A stretch of 43,976 nucleotides of DNA from SAR116 cluster bacterium AG-390-L20 (GCA_003278095.1 QCHB01000005.1:1-43976), one strand, 5' to 3'. Positions 17,357-26,550 are shown, numbered from the stretch's first letter. Notes: generated from the letters alone by a model not told the origin. A program made the numbers and translations.

Positions 17357-18250
17357 TTAATTAATTGTTTCTGCTTCTTTTGTCATAAAATCTTTAAAAG
17401 CTTTTATTCTAGAATCATTTCTTAATTCATAATTAAAACACAATGATATTGACATTTTAGGACCATCTAATTGTGATAAAACTTCCGTAAGCTCTATCAT
17501 TTCAAATTCCATCCAATCAGGTAATGAGGCTATTCCCATACCAACTTCAGTAGCTTTTGCGATGCCATAAATACTTGAAACTTCTAAAATTGGTTTTCTA
17601 GGTCTTTTATTTTCTTTGCCAATTGTTAACAACCAATTTAACCTATGCCTATCAATTGGTGGTTGAGCATCTTCTCCATAAGAAATAATTTTGTGGTTAT
17701 CTAAATCACTACTGGTTTTAGGATATCCATTTTTTGAAATATATTCATTTGATGCAAATATCTTATATTTACAATCTGCCAACTTAATTTGAACATCATC
17801 TTGCGATAAGCTAGGTGTCATTCTAACTTCTATATCTGAATTAAAATTTGTAACCCTTGGCTCAGAGTCTCTAAGACTAAGTGCCACACTTATTTCAGGA
17901 TACAAGGTTTTAAATTTGGACATCCTCGGTGCAACCCATAAAGCTCCAAAAGCATTTGTTGCAGAGACATTTAATCTTCCAGAGGGAACATCCATATCTT
18001 CAAGCAACTGGTTATGTGTTTTACTTATATCAGACGCTAAAACTTGGACAGAAGACGACAATCTCATTCCTGCCTTGGTTAATGAAATTCCATCAGAGTT
18101 TCTTAAAAAAAGCTTTACTCCTAATTCATTTTCAAGCGCCTTCATTTGTCGACTTAGAGCAGATTGACTTATATGTAATATGTAGGACGCCTCAGTAATA
18201 TTCCGTGTTTGAGCTACAATATTGAATAATCTTAATCTATCCCATTTCAT
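17357..18250 (-). CDS. LysR-family transcriptional regulator
   Basis: A 297-residue LysR-type regulator. The N-terminal winged helix-turn-helix (about residues 1-60) reads RLFNIVAQTRNITEASYILHISQSALSRQMKALE, followed by LGVKLFLRNSDGISLTKAG. The linker helix and a periplasmic-binding-protein-like effector domain (about 90-290) follow, with the typical LNVSATNAFGALWVAP start. It lies 39 bases downstream of the CysJ-like reductase on the same strand and 163 bases upstream of gltB, so it could control either. An effector related to sulfur or nitrogen supply would fit but is not shown. Confidence 0.93.
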   Translation of the reverse strand: MKWDRLRLFNIVAQTRNITEASYILHISQSALSRQMKALENELGVKLFLRNSDGISLTKAGMRLSSSVQVLASDISKTHNQLLEDMDVPSGRLNVSATNAFGALWVAPRMSKFKTLYPEISVALSLRDSEPRVTNFNSDIEVRMTPSLSQDDVQIKLADCKYKIFASNEYISKNGYPKTSSDLDNHKIISYGEDAQPPIDRHRLNWLLTIGKENKRPRKPILEVSSIYGIAKATEVGMGIASLPDWMEFEMIELTEVLSQLDGPKMSISLCFNYELRNDSRIKAFKDFMTKEAETIN

Positions 18251-18289
18251 TACTAAGTTCCTTAATGGTTAGAAAATTAAATTAACTAT

Positions 18290-19411
18290 TTAATATACAT
18301 CTAATAAATATCTTTTTTCTTTTTTTAAATTTTTAATATATTCCAAACTTTTAATTTCGCTACAATCAAGTTGCTTTTCTATGATTATTCTTAACATATT
18401 TTCTACATCTTTAGCCATGTTTAGTGCGTCACCACAAACATATAAAATAGCACCATCTTCAAGCCATTGAAAAATTTCTGCTCTTGACTCATACATTTTG
18501 TCTTGTACGTATATTTTTTTTGATTGGTCCCTAGAAAATGCCAAATCTAATTTTTGCAAAACTTTATTTTTTTTAAAATTTAAAATTTCATTTTCATAAA
18601 TAAAATCATTTATTCTAGTTTGAGCACCAAAGAAAAGCCAATTTTTTCCTAAACTATTTAAAAATTTTCTTTCTTGAAGAAAAGAAATAAAAGGGGCAAG
18701 ACCTGTACCTGGACCAATCATTATTATAGCTTTTTCTTGATTTTTAGGTAATTTAAAAGTTCTATTAGGTATCAAAAAAACTTTTATTTTAGTCCCCTTA
18801 AAACATTTATCAGCCAGAAAGGTTGAACAAACACCAAGATAATCTCTTAAATTATTTTTCCATCTTTGAGTAGATACAGTAAGATGAACTTTTTTTGGGT
18901 ATGCATTATAGCTTGATGTAATTGAATAAGCTCGGTGCTGAAGTGGTTTCAAAAGAGTTAAAAAAATATTAAAATCTATTTTTAAATTTTTATCTAGATT
19001 AATGAAGTCTAAAACATCTTTTCCATATTTAAATTCATTTAATAAATTTTTATCATCACTTTTTACAGCTTTATAAAGATCATTATTTTCAATATTTTCA
19101 TTTATAAAATATATTAATCTATTTGTCGGAGTTAAAATCTCATAATGTGATATGAGAAGTTCAAATAAAGAAGAATTTTGGCCATCTGGAATAATTGAAG
19201 GATTTACATCTAGTCTATCTATAATATCTAAAACAAGATTATGATCATTGGTTGGAATTACAGCTAAACTATCTCCTGGTTCATAGTATATTCCACTATC
19301 TCCTAGAGAAATCTCATAATGCATAATTTCTTTATTAGAATATTTACCTGATAATAGCTTACTAGAAGTGATTTCTGCTAAATATGGTTTTTTTCTATTC
19401 CAAATCATCAA
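18290..19411 (-). CDS. CysJ-like FAD/NADPH-binding reductase without flavodoxin domain
   Basis: A 373-residue protein corresponding to the C-terminal ferredoxin-NADP reductase half of the sulfite reductase flavoprotein CysJ. It has the connecting FAD domain with YEPGDSLAVIPTN (about residues 41-53), the FAD motif RAYSITSS and the NADPH pyrophosphate motif GPGTGLAPFISFLQER. WLFFGAQTR, YVCGDALNMAKDVENML and a C-terminal LLDVY, nearly the CysJ ending, complete the pattern. No FMN-binding flavodoxin domain precedes it, and no cysI lies nearby. It probably feeds NADPH electrons to a partner encoded elsewhere, possibly a sulfite reductase hemoprotein. The start may be Met1 or Met2. It is followed by the LysR gene in the same direction. 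Confidence 0.85.
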   Translation of the reverse strand: MMIWNRKKPYLAEITSSKLLSGKYSNKEIMHYEISLGDSGIYYEPGDSLAVIPTNDHNLVLDIIDRLDVNPSIIPDGQNSSLFELLISHYEILTPTNRLIYFINENIENNDLYKAVKSDDKNLLNEFKYGKDVLDFINLDKNLKIDFNIFLTLLKPLQHRAYSITSSYNAYPKKVHLTVSTQRWKNNLRDYLGVCSTFLADKCFKGTKIKVFLIPNRTFKLPKNQEKAIIMIGPGTGLAPFISFLQERKFLNSLGKNWLFFGAQTRINDFIYENEILNFKKNKVLQKLDLAFSRDQSKKIYVQDKMYESRAEIFQWLEDGAILYVCGDALNMAKDVENMLRIIIEKQLDCSEIKSLEYIKNLKKEKRYLLDVY

Positions 19412-19522
19412 TTACTACATAAGCTAAAAGTTAAAATTTTTATAAAAGTATTAAGTTAATTTTTTATTAGATAATATAATTATATAAGTCTAATAATATT
19501 TATACAAATTAAAGAGTATTAA

Positions 19523-20314
19523 ATGGCCTTAGAAATAATCATTATACTATCAATGGTACAGGGTATTACTGAGTTTCTTCCAATTTCTTCAAGTGCTCAT
19601 CTAATAATTATTCCAGAAATATTTGGATCCATATCATCTAAGAGAAGTTTTGATGTCTCTTTACATTTTGGATCTCTTTTAGCAGTAATATTTTATTTAA
19701 AAAAAGATATTTCAAATATAGCTCTTGATACTTTTTTTCTAAAAAAAAGTAATGAAGGGTTTATAACTTTTAAAAACTTGATTATTAGCACTATACCAAT
19801 CGTTTTTGTCGGATTTTTAATACATTTATATGATTTCGATATAATTCGTAATTTAGAAATTATAGGATGGTCAACCCTAGGTTTTGGAATTTTACTGGGG
19901 ATAGCTGATACAAACCTTAAGATCAGAAAATTTATCAAAAGCTTAAATTTAAAAGATGCTTTCATCATAGGATTATTTCAAATTTTAGCTCTGATTCCTG
20001 GTACCAGTAGATCAGGTATTATTATTACTGCAGGTTTATTTATGGGCTTTAGTCGATATGATTCTTCTAAGTATTCTTTGCTATTATCAATTCCTGTAAT
20101 ACTTGCCGCAATGACATTGGAAAGTTTTTCACTTTTTTATAAAGAGGGTTTTTTCTTTGATTTTGAAATAATCATGGGGATTATTTTAAGCTTTTGTTCA
20201 GCCTTTATAACAATTAAACTATTTATGAAATGGATAAACACAGCCTCTTTGAAAATCTTTGTTTTTTATAGAATAGTTCTTGGTATTGTGATTTTAATAT
20301 ACGCTTATTATTAA
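19523..20314 (+). CDS. uppP: Undecaprenyl-diphosphatase
   Basis: UppP (BacA) is an integral membrane phosphatase that recycles undecaprenyl diphosphate to the carrier lipid for peptidoglycan and O-antigen synthesis. The 263-residue protein has about eight hydrophobic segments. The two signature motifs are present: MVQGITEFLPISSSAHLIII (about residues 11-30) with the catalytic Glu and Ser, and LIPGTSRSGIIITAGLFMGFSR (about 159-180) with the phosphate-binding Arg. Length is normal. It converges on the NDUFA9-like gene with six bases between the stops. Confidence 0.97.
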   Translation: MALEIIIILSMVQGITEFLPISSSAHLIIIPEIFGSISSKRSFDVSLHFGSLLAVIFYLKKDISNIALDTFFLKKSNEGFITFKNLIISTIPIVFVGFLIHLYDFDIIRNLEIIGWSTLGFGILLGIADTNLKIRKFIKSLNLKDAFIIGLFQILALIPGTSRSGIIITAGLFMGFSRYDSSKYSLLLSIPVILAAMTLESFSLFYKEGFFFDFEIIMGIILSFCSAFITIKLFMKWINTASLKIFVFYRIVLGIVILIYAYY

Positions 20315-20320
20315 CTAAAT

Positions 20321-21235
20321 CTATCGATAAATATTGACTAATACTTTTTTCATCTCAGTTGGCTTGATACCCAACTCTTTTAAACCCGGCAAATTATTAT
20401 CTAATATATTGTCTTTTTGTAAAAGTTTCATTTGATCAACTGTGAAAGGTGGTTTTGGTAGTTGTTGTAAAAAGAATGCAGGTATCATCATCAATTGAGG
20501 GTTAAGAGGAATTAAAATTCTCTTAATGTTTTTAATCTCTAATAAAATTTTTAAAAGTTCTTCGAAACTATAAATGAATTCTCCCCCAATTTCAAAAGTG
20601 GTTTGTTTATTTTTTGTACTTTCTAATAAATTAATTATGGCCATTGCAACATCATCTACAAAAACAGGTTGAAATTTTGTAGTAGCAGAAATTAAAGGTA
20701 AAAAGGGTGATAGAGAGGCCATTTGTGAAAATTGTCCAAAAAAATTATCACCTTTTCCATATAATAATGATGGCCTCAGTATTTTAGCGTTTGGAAATTT
20801 TTCTATTAACTTTCGTTCTCCAATCGCCTTACTTCTGGAATAAACACTGTTAGAAAATTCAGACACACCTAATGCTGAAACATGAATAAGTTTATTGATT
20901 TTATTTTTGGTTGAAAGTTCACCTAAAAGAGCCGGAAAGTCAGAATGAACTCTAAAAAAATCTCCTTGTTTATTCTCATATAAAATTCCACATAGGTTAA
21001 TTATACAATCTGAATTCAATATATTTTCTACTATAAGTTGGTAATTAGTAAAATTCCAGTGAACAACTTTTATATTTGGGTTAGATTTATATTCCTGCAT
21101 CGAATTTCCCAAACTTGTTTTACGGGTAAACAAAATAATTTCAGTATCCTTTTTTGAGAGTAATTTGATTAACGACTTTCCAAGAAAACCAGTCCCTCCA
21201 AAAATAAGAATTTTTTTATATTTTCTTTTTCCCAT
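20321..21235 (-). CDS. NDUFA9-like NAD(P)-dependent epimerase/dehydratase (complex I associated family)
   Basis: An atypical short-chain dehydrogenase of 304 residues, with an N-terminal Rossmann motif GGTGFLGKSLIKLL (about residues 12-25) and NLCGILYEN and HVSALGVSEFSNSVYSRSKAIGE in the middle. The catalytic Tyr-Lys pair of classical enzymes is reduced to Y-S-R-S-K. Alphaproteobacteria carry this family as the homologue of the mitochondrial complex I subunit NDUFA9, often near uppP as here. Its role may be structural, or quinone related, and catalysis is unproven. Confidence 0.85.
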   Translation of the reverse strand: MGKRKYKKILIFGGTGFLGKSLIKLLSKKDTEIILFTRKTSLGNSMQEYKSNPNIKVVHWNFTNYQLIVENILNSDCIINLCGILYENKQGDFFRVHSDFPALLGELSTKNKINKLIHVSALGVSEFSNSVYSRSKAIGERKLIEKFPNAKILRPSLLYGKGDNFFGQFSQMASLSPFLPLISATTKFQPVFVDDVAMAIINLLESTKNKQTTFEIGGEFIYSFEELLKILLEIKNIKRILIPLNPQLMMIPAFFLQQLPKPPFTVDQMKLLQKDNILDNNLPGLKELGIKPTEMKKVLVNIYR

Positions 21236-21349
21236 ATTTCTTACCTTTATGTGAAATTTAATGTATTGTAATTATTTAGCACAGCTATTTATAATAGTGA
21301 TAATATAACTTAAATATTATCCCACTTTTTAGAATTTAATGGAAGATAA

Positions 21350-21973
21350 ATGAATTACTTTTTACACCAGGACGATATTCCTTCAAATATAAAATTTGAC
21401 GATATTGTAGCTATTGATACCGAAACCATGGGTCTAAATCTGCAAAGGGATCGACTGTGTTTAATTCAGCTTTCTAATGGTGATGGAAATGCTCATTTAA
21501 TTCAAATTTCACAGGAAAGCTTAAAAAATAAGAAAAGTTTTGTAAATTTAAAAAAAATACTTAATAACCCCAGCTCTACTAAATTATTCCATTTTGCTAG
21601 GTTTGATATTGCAGTAATTGAAAAATATATATGTAAATTAAATGGACCAGTATACTGTACAAAAATTGCCTCTAAATTATCAAGAACTTTTGGCGCCAGG
21701 CACGGACTTGCAGATTTATGTAAAGATCTTTTAGGTTTTGAATTAGACAAACAAAATCAAACTTCTGATTGGGGCTCAAAAAATTTAAATGCATCACAGT
21801 TAAAGTATGCTGCCTCAGATGTTCTTCATCTTCATAAAATAAAGATTGAGTTAGATAGCCTTCTTAAACGTGAAGAAAAAGTAGATATTGCCAGGCTATG
21901 TTTTGAATTTATTAAAACAAGATCGAAACTAGATTTAATTGGGTTTGAAAGTTTAGATATTTTTTCTCATTGA
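21350..21973 (+). CDS. rnd: Ribonuclease D family 3'-5' exonuclease (catalytic domain only)
   Basis: A DEDDy exonuclease that trims RNA 3' ends, for example of tRNA precursors. The 207-residue protein has ExoI DIVAIDTETMGL (Asp23, Glu25), ExoII FHFARFDIAVIEKY and ExoIII YAASDVLHLHKI with the conserved Tyr. The HRDC domains of E. coli RNase D are missing, as in the short alphaproteobacterial form. GGAAGATAA precedes the ATG. It lies 37 bases upstream of lptC in the same direction, so it may be read with the Lpt genes. Confidence 0.92.
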   Translation: MNYFLHQDDIPSNIKFDDIVAIDTETMGLNLQRDRLCLIQLSNGDGNAHLIQISQESLKNKKSFVNLKKILNNPSSTKLFHFARFDIAVIEKYICKLNGPVYCTKIASKLSRTFGARHGLADLCKDLLGFELDKQNQTSDWGSKNLNASQLKYAASDVLHLHKIKIELDSLLKREEKVDIARLCFEFIKTRSKLDLIGFESLDIFSH

Positions 21974-22010
21974 TGTTATAAAACCTAAATTATATTTTTG
22001 ATTACAGAAA

Positions 22011-22580
22011 ATGAAAATAATTAGCGGTAAATCAATCTTTGCTTCCTTAATAGTGATTATTATTTTGAGCTTTATTACTCAAATTGTATTTAATGATCAC
22101 AAAAATTCCAAAAATGTGCTTTTAAATAAAATTCCTTCTGATGATAAAGAAAAGATTCTTGGAGTTGAAATTCGTCAAGAGAATAAAAAAGGGGAAAAAT
22201 TTTTAATTATTGCAGAAACTCTTGTTGAAAGTAATTCTGAAGATAAAAAAGTTATTTTAGAAAATTCATTAACAACAATTGACCAAAAAGGGGTTTTTAC
22301 AAATATATCAGCTGGTTACGCAATAATATCAAATAACTATGATAATTTTAACTTTTCAGATAAAGTTAAAATTACAAAAAAGTTAAGAAAATTTATTTTA
22401 AAAACAGAAAGCCTTTCAGGAACTTTTGAAAAGGGTGATTATTACACACAAGATGATGTAGACATTATCTCAGGTAATATTAGAATTAAAGGTAAAGGGC
22501 TAGATGTTAAGAAAAATGGCGAATACATAAAAATTAAAGGAAAAGCTATTCTAAACATGGTTTTATCTAGTAAAAAATGA
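22011..22580 (+). CDS. lptC: LPS export protein LptC
   Basis: LptC is a bitopic inner-membrane protein that receives lipopolysaccharide from LptB2FG and passes it to LptA. This 189-residue protein has a single N-terminal hydrophobic segment (about residues 8-26, IFASLIVIIILSFITQIVF), then a periplasmic beta-jellyroll part with weak sequence conservation. The main support is position: rnd-lptC-lptA-lptB is the standard alphaproteobacterial order, and its stop overlaps the lptA start by four bases (ATGA). Confidence 0.85.
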   Translation: MKIISGKSIFASLIVIIILSFITQIVFNDHKNSKNVLLNKIPSDDKEKILGVEIRQENKKGEKFLIIAETLVESNSEDKKVILENSLTTIDQKGVFTNISAGYAIISNNYDNFNFSDKVKITKKLRKFILKTESLSGTFEKGDYYTQDDVDIISGNIRIKGKGLDVKKNGEYIKIKGKAILNMVLSSKK

Positions 22581-23392
22581 AAAATATAAAAATATATATA
22601 TTTTCTCTTATTTTATTAATATCTTCGTCTCTTAATGTTTTAGCAAAACAGGTCAACCAAAATAACAGCTCCGATTTGTCGGTAGAGGCTGATATATCTC
22701 TTGAATGGTTCGAAAAAGAAAAATATTATCTGGCAAAAGGTAATGTTATATTAAAAAAAGATGGCCTTACTTTGAAAGCCAATATAGTTAGAGCTAATTA
22801 TGCTATAGAAAATGGCGAGAATGTTCTAAAAAATATAACAGCAAAAGAGGAAGTAATTCTTACTAAAAATAAATCTAAAGCAACTGGTCAATTCATGACA
22901 TATGATGTTGAAAAAAAAATTGCAGTTATATCTGGTTCTTTTCAAACCTTTTCATATCCAACTGGATATGTTGAATCAAAAAAAATTATAATGTTTGATG
23001 ATTTACAAAATAAAGCAGTAGCAAATGGTAATGTTAAAATTATTTTATCAAATGAAAGTGTAATTTATGCAGATAATGTTAAAGCAGATTTCAGTGCCAA
23101 AGATAAGTCTTTAGAAAAAGCTATTGCAAGAGGAAATGTACTAATAGAAAATATAGATAAAGGAAAAAAATCAAAAGCCGATGTAGGTATTTATAATTCG
23201 TCAGATGAGATTATAAGACTTTCAGGAAATGTAACAATAATTAACCAGAATTCTAAAATTAGTGGATCAAAAGGAATAACTAATCTTAAAACTGGTAAAA
23301 GTAATATTATTGGCGATCCCGAAAAGAAAAAACGAGTTAAAGGTATTTTCTCTCCAGTAAAAAAATTGAACAAGGGAGATAAAATTGAGTAG
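22577..23392 (+). CDS. lptA: LPS transport periplasmic protein LptA (OstA family)
   Basis: LptA forms the periplasmic bridge that carries lipopolysaccharide from LptC to LptD. Residues 1-23 are a signal peptide ending near LNVLA-KQ. The rest is a beta-jellyroll with repeated turns such as KGNVILKKDGLTLKAN, ANGNVKIILSNESVIYADNVKA, ARGNVLIENI and LSGNVTI, the OstA pattern of alternating strands. At 271 residues it is longer than E. coli LptA (185) because of extra repeats and a basic C-terminal tail. It overlaps lptC by four bases and lptB by eight. Confidence 0.92.
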   Translation: MKNIKIYIFSLILLISSSLNVLAKQVNQNNSSDLSVEADISLEWFEKEKYYLAKGNVILKKDGLTLKANIVRANYAIENGENVLKNITAKEEVILTKNKSKATGQFMTYDVEKKIAVISGSFQTFSYPTGYVESKKIIMFDDLQNKAVANGNVKIILSNESVIYADNVKADFSAKDKSLEKAIARGNVLIENIDKGKKSKADVGIYNSSDEIIRLSGNVTIINQNSKISGSKGITNLKTGKSNIIGDPEKKKRVKGIFSPVKKLNKGDKIE

Positions 23393-24212
23393 TTTAGAAG
23401 AAGAACTCAAACGGCTAAAATCACCCTCCTTTCGAAAAATTGAAGATTATAATGATTTCAAACTATCAAAAAAAAATATGGAAGCAAACAACATTAAAAA
23501 AGGTTTAGTTATCAGATCTATTTCTAAAACTTATGATAACAGGAAAGTTGTTAATAAAGTTTCTTTAGATTTACAAAAAGGGGAAGCAATTGGACTTCTT
23601 GGACCTAATGGAGCCGGTAAAACTACATGTTTTTACATGATAGCCGGTCTTATTAACACTGATGAAGGAGATATAATACTTGATCGGTCAAAGATCAATC
23701 ACTTGCCAATGCATATTCGTGCCAAAAATGGTATAGGGTATTTACCACAAGAATCATCTATCTTTAGAGGATTAACAGTTGAACAGAACATTTTATCAGT
23801 TTTAGAAATTCAGAAATATACTAAAAATGAAAAATTTCAAATTTTAGAAGAATTAATGTCTGAATTTAATATTGGTAAAATAAGAAATTCATATGGGGCA
23901 ACGTTATCTGGAGGTGAAAGAAGACGTACAGAAATTGCTAGGGCTTTGGCTGCAAACCCTAGTTATATACTCCTTGATGAACCTCTTGCTGGAATTGATC
24001 CAATTGCTATTGATGATGTAAAAAATTTAATTCATAAATTAAAATCTAAAAATATTGGTGTGCTTATAACAGATCATAATGTCCGTGAAACACTTGGAAT
24101 TATTGATAAAGCATATATACTTTTTGAAGGATCTGTTATAATGTCAGGGAATCCAGATCAAATTAAATCTGATAAAAGAGTTCGAGATGTTTATCTTGGA
24201 AATAATTTTTAA
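23385..24212 (+). CDS. lptB: LPS export ABC transporter ATPase LptB
   Basis: This ATPase drives extraction of lipopolysaccharide from the inner membrane with LptF and LptG. Motifs in the 275-residue protein are Walker A GPNGAGKT (residues 73-80), Q-loop YLPQESS, signature LSGGERRR, Walker B YILLDEPL and H-loop LITDHNV. The start is a TTG at 23385, supported by GGGAG about seven bases upstream and overlap with the end of lptA. The resulting N-terminal extension of about 30 polar residues before the ABC domain is unusual. The next ATG is at codon 32. rpoN and hpf, which usually follow lptB, are absent, and ptsN comes next after 91 bases. Confidence 0.96.
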   Translation: MSSLEEELKRLKSPSFRKIEDYNDFKLSKKNMEANNIKKGLVIRSISKTYDNRKVVNKVSLDLQKGEAIGLLGPNGAGKTTCFYMIAGLINTDEGDIILDRSKINHLPMHIRAKNGIGYLPQESSIFRGLTVEQNILSVLEIQKYTKNEKFQILEELMSEFNIGKIRNSYGATLSGGERRRTEIARALAANPSYILLDEPLAGIDPIAIDDVKNLIHKLKSKNIGVLITDHNVRETLGIIDKAYILFEGSVIMSGNPDQIKSDKRVRDVYLGNNF

Positions 24213-24303
24213 ATAAAAATAATTATAATATAAACTTGACTGATATCTCAGTTAATACTAATTAACATCCCCTTATTATTCAATTCACTTATTAAGGTAC
24301 AAA

Positions 24304-24768
24304 ATGAATATTAAAGATATGTTATCTAATAAATCTTTTTTGGTTAATTTTGAAGCTAGTAGCAAAAAAAACGTACTTGATGAACTATCTAAATTGGCTG
24401 AAAGAGATATTAAAATTGACTCAAGAACTCTACTTGAAGCACTAACCAAACGTGAAAAATTAGGATCTACTGCCGTTGGAAATGGAATAGCTATTCCTCA
24501 TGCTAATTGTCCAGATATAGATAAGCCAAAAGTATTTGTGGCGTTGCTATCAAATAGTTTAGATTTTAATGCTAATGACGACCAACCAGTCGATATAATA
24601 TTTCTACTATTAGCACCAGAAAATCGTGGATCTGTACATTTGCAAGCTTTAGCATTAGTGTCACGACTACTCAGAAACAAAGAGCTAACAACTAAATTAA
24701 GAGGTTGTAAAAACACTGAAAGTGCTTTTGCCGTAATTTCTCAATCAGTCCGTGAGAAAGCTGCTTAA
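24304..24768 (+). CDS. ptsN: PTS IIA-like nitrogen-regulatory protein PtsN (EIIA-Ntr)
   Basis: A cytosolic phosphocarrier of the nitrogen PTS, which in other proteobacteria modulates K+ transport, stringent response and sensor kinases by its phosphorylation state. The 154-residue PTS_EIIA type-2 domain is complete: GSTAVGNGIAIPHAN carries the phosphorylatable His66, followed by VDIIFLLLAPE and HLQALALVSRLL. The gene lies behind lptB, the usual place except that rpoN and hpf are missing between them. Its stop abuts the stop of the convergent dehydrogenase with no base between. The upstream gap has an ACTGA/TCAGT hairpin near 24238-24251 of unknown meaning. Confidence 0.95.
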   Translation: MNIKDMLSNKSFLVNFEASSKKNVLDELSKLAERDIKIDSRTLLEALTKREKLGSTAVGNGIAIPHANCPDIDKPKVFVALLSNSLDFNANDDQPVDIIFLLLAPENRGSVHLQALALVSRLLRNKELTTKLRGCKNTESAFAVISQSVREKAA

Positions 24769-25749
24769 TTACTTATTAACTTGATTCAATATTGGTTTTT
24801 CGTCAATAAAATTTAGTATTGAACTTATAGCTTCAGTAGCAATATCATTAAAACATTCATCAGTCCAACAAAGTGCATGAGGGGTAATTATAACATTATC
24901 ATATTGAAGTAATTTACTATTTGTATCTAGTGGCTCTATGTAAGTTACGTCTAAACCAGCTCCCGCAATTTTTTTATCTTCTAATGCTTTCTCTAAATCA
25001 ATTTCGTTAATAACAGGTCCTCTTGATAAATTAAAAATATATCCACTCCTTTTCATATTTGAGAAAAATTCTGAATCAATAATAGATACGGTAGAGCTGT
25101 CAAGATTACAAAGTATTACTATAAAATCAGATTTTGATGCTAACTCGTGAAGTTCGGTTTTAACTGCACCTTTTTGAGAAATTTCTTCTTCAGACAAAAA
25201 TGGATCAAAAGCTAGTATATTTTTAAAAAACGGTTTAGACAATTTAATCGTTTCAGTGCCAATACTCCCTGCACCAACAACACCCAAAGTTTTCCTACTA
25301 AGTCCAACCCCCATGAAATTAGTTCTCAGATTCCAATTTCCTGACCTTACAAGTTTATCTTTTTTTATTAATTTACCTGCTAAACCAAATATCATCGTTA
25401 ATGTCGCAACAGCAACAGGTCTTCTAACTGCGTTTGGTGTGTTTGTGACTATAATATTTTTTCTTTTCATAGCCTCAATATCAACAGAATCAAATCCAAC
25501 ACCAAATCTAGATATAATTTTTAATTTGCAATCAGTGTTAGATACAGAATGAGCATTTGCTTTTGGTAAATTAAGAAGTATCGCATCATAAACCGATGTC
25601 ATTTCAGGAGTTATTTCAGTTATTGTCTTATCCATCCAAGATATTTCTACATCTTTTCTATTTTTTAAAGGTTCTAATGGATCATTTCCAAAGCAAGGTT
25701 CATTCTCACTATTTAATAAATCTCCAGAAATACCAACTTTAAACATCAT
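24769..25749 (-). CDS. D-isomer 2-hydroxyacid dehydrogenase (phosphoglycerate dehydrogenase-like)
   Basis: A 326-residue NAD-dependent dehydrogenase of the D-2-hydroxyacid family. The substrate-binding half includes ISRFGVGFDSVDIEAMKRKNI. The Rossmann domain has GVVGAGSIGTETIKL (about residues 154-168). The catalytic triad fits Arg in NLSRGPVINE, Glu in YIEPLD and His in TPHALCWTDE. C-terminal regulatory ACT domains of SerA are absent, so a role in serine synthesis is not certain. It is the last gene of a three-gene minus-strand cluster with an HpcH/HpaI aldolase and a GhrA-like enzyme, which suggests breakdown of a hydroxy or keto acid. Either of two adjacent ATGs could be the start; GGAG lies five bases before the first. 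Confidence 0.88.
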   Translation of the reverse strand: MMFKVGISGDLLNSENEPCFGNDPLEPLKNRKDVEISWMDKTITEITPEMTSVYDAILLNLPKANAHSVSNTDCKLKIISRFGVGFDSVDIEAMKRKNIIVTNTPNAVRRPVAVATLTMIFGLAGKLIKKDKLVRSGNWNLRTNFMGVGLSRKTLGVVGAGSIGTETIKLSKPFFKNILAFDPFLSEEEISQKGAVKTELHELASKSDFIVILCNLDSSTVSIIDSEFFSNMKRSGYIFNLSRGPVINEIDLEKALEDKKIAGAGLDVTYIEPLDTNSKLLQYDNVIITPHALCWTDECFNDIATEAISSILNFIDEKPILNQVNK

Positions 25750-25776
25750 AAATTCTCCATAAATTTTAATTAAAAA

Positions 25777-26523
25777 TTATTGCAGTATTTGAGAAATTGA
25801 TCTTGATAAAATGCTCATTTCTGTACCTACAGCGATCATGTTGAAACCAAGGTCGGAATACATTTTAAGCTCATCTTGATTATTTACCATTATTCCAAGA
25901 CTTTTTTTATTTAATTTAGCAGCCGCCACAACTTTTTTTATAGAATTAACGTAAATATCTGAGCTAAATTGCCCAGGAATTCCTAAAAAATTTGTTAAGT
26001 CAAAATGCCCAACCCATAAACAGTCCACACCGTCAATGGCCGCTATTTCTTCAACATTTTCCAATGCTTGTTTAGATTCTATTTGGATAATGTTAATTAA
26101 GTTAGAATTTGCCGTGTTTATATAAGATAAAGGGCTTTCATTTTTATAATTATCATGAGCAAAACCAAATCCTGCACCCCTTACTCCATTTGGAGGATAT
26201 TTTGAAGATTGAACAATATTCAGTGCCTCTTTATATGTGTTAACCCTAGGCGCCATAATACCAGCAGCACCCAAATCTAAGGCTCTAGCTACATAATTAT
26301 AATTAACTTCTGGTATTCGTATTAAAGGTGAGATGCTGTTAGCGTTACTTATTATTGCAAGAGTTTTAAATTGCTCTAATGAAAGACCACCATGCTCCAT
26401 ATCAAAAATTATAAATTGGCAACCAGCATTTTTTAAAATAATAGGTATACCTGGGCTAAAAAATTCAAAAATCATTGCGCCTCGGATATTATTCAAGTCA
26501 GTGATTTGTTTTTTTAAGCTCAT
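25777..26523 (-). CDS. HpcH/HpaI family class II aldolase
   Basis: A metal-dependent aldolase of 248 residues in the HpcH/HpaI family, which cleaves 2-keto-3-deoxy or 4-hydroxy-2-oxo acids to pyruvate and an aldehyde. Matching motifs are IIFDMEHGGLSLEQ (about residues 38-51), ARALDLGAAGIMAPRVNT, IIQIESKQALENVEEIAAIDGVDCLWVG with the metal-binding Glu and Asp, and FDLTNFLGIPGQ. Four further residues, LGIMVNN and IAVGTEMSIL, close the TIM barrel. It is flanked by two hydroxyacid dehydrogenases in the same direction (27 bases on each side), pointing to a shared catabolic or detoxifying route. The true substrate is unknown. Confidence 0.9.
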   Translation of the reverse strand: MSLKKQITDLNNIRGAMIFEFFSPGIPIILKNAGCQFIIFDMEHGGLSLEQFKTLAIISNANSISPLIRIPEVNYNYVARALDLGAAGIMAPRVNTYKEALNIVQSSKYPPNGVRGAGFGFAHDNYKNESPLSYINTANSNLINIIQIESKQALENVEEIAAIDGVDCLWVGHFDLTNFLGIPGQFSSDIYVNSIKKVVAAAKLNKKSLGIMVNNQDELKMYSDLGFNMIAVGTEMSILSRSISQILQ

Positions 26524-26550
26524 GAAAATCTCCTTAAAATATTGGGTATG

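Noticed and set aside
24238..24251. ACTGA/TCAGT hairpin between lptB and ptsN as a terminator
   Set aside because: The stem has only five pairs and no T-run follows.
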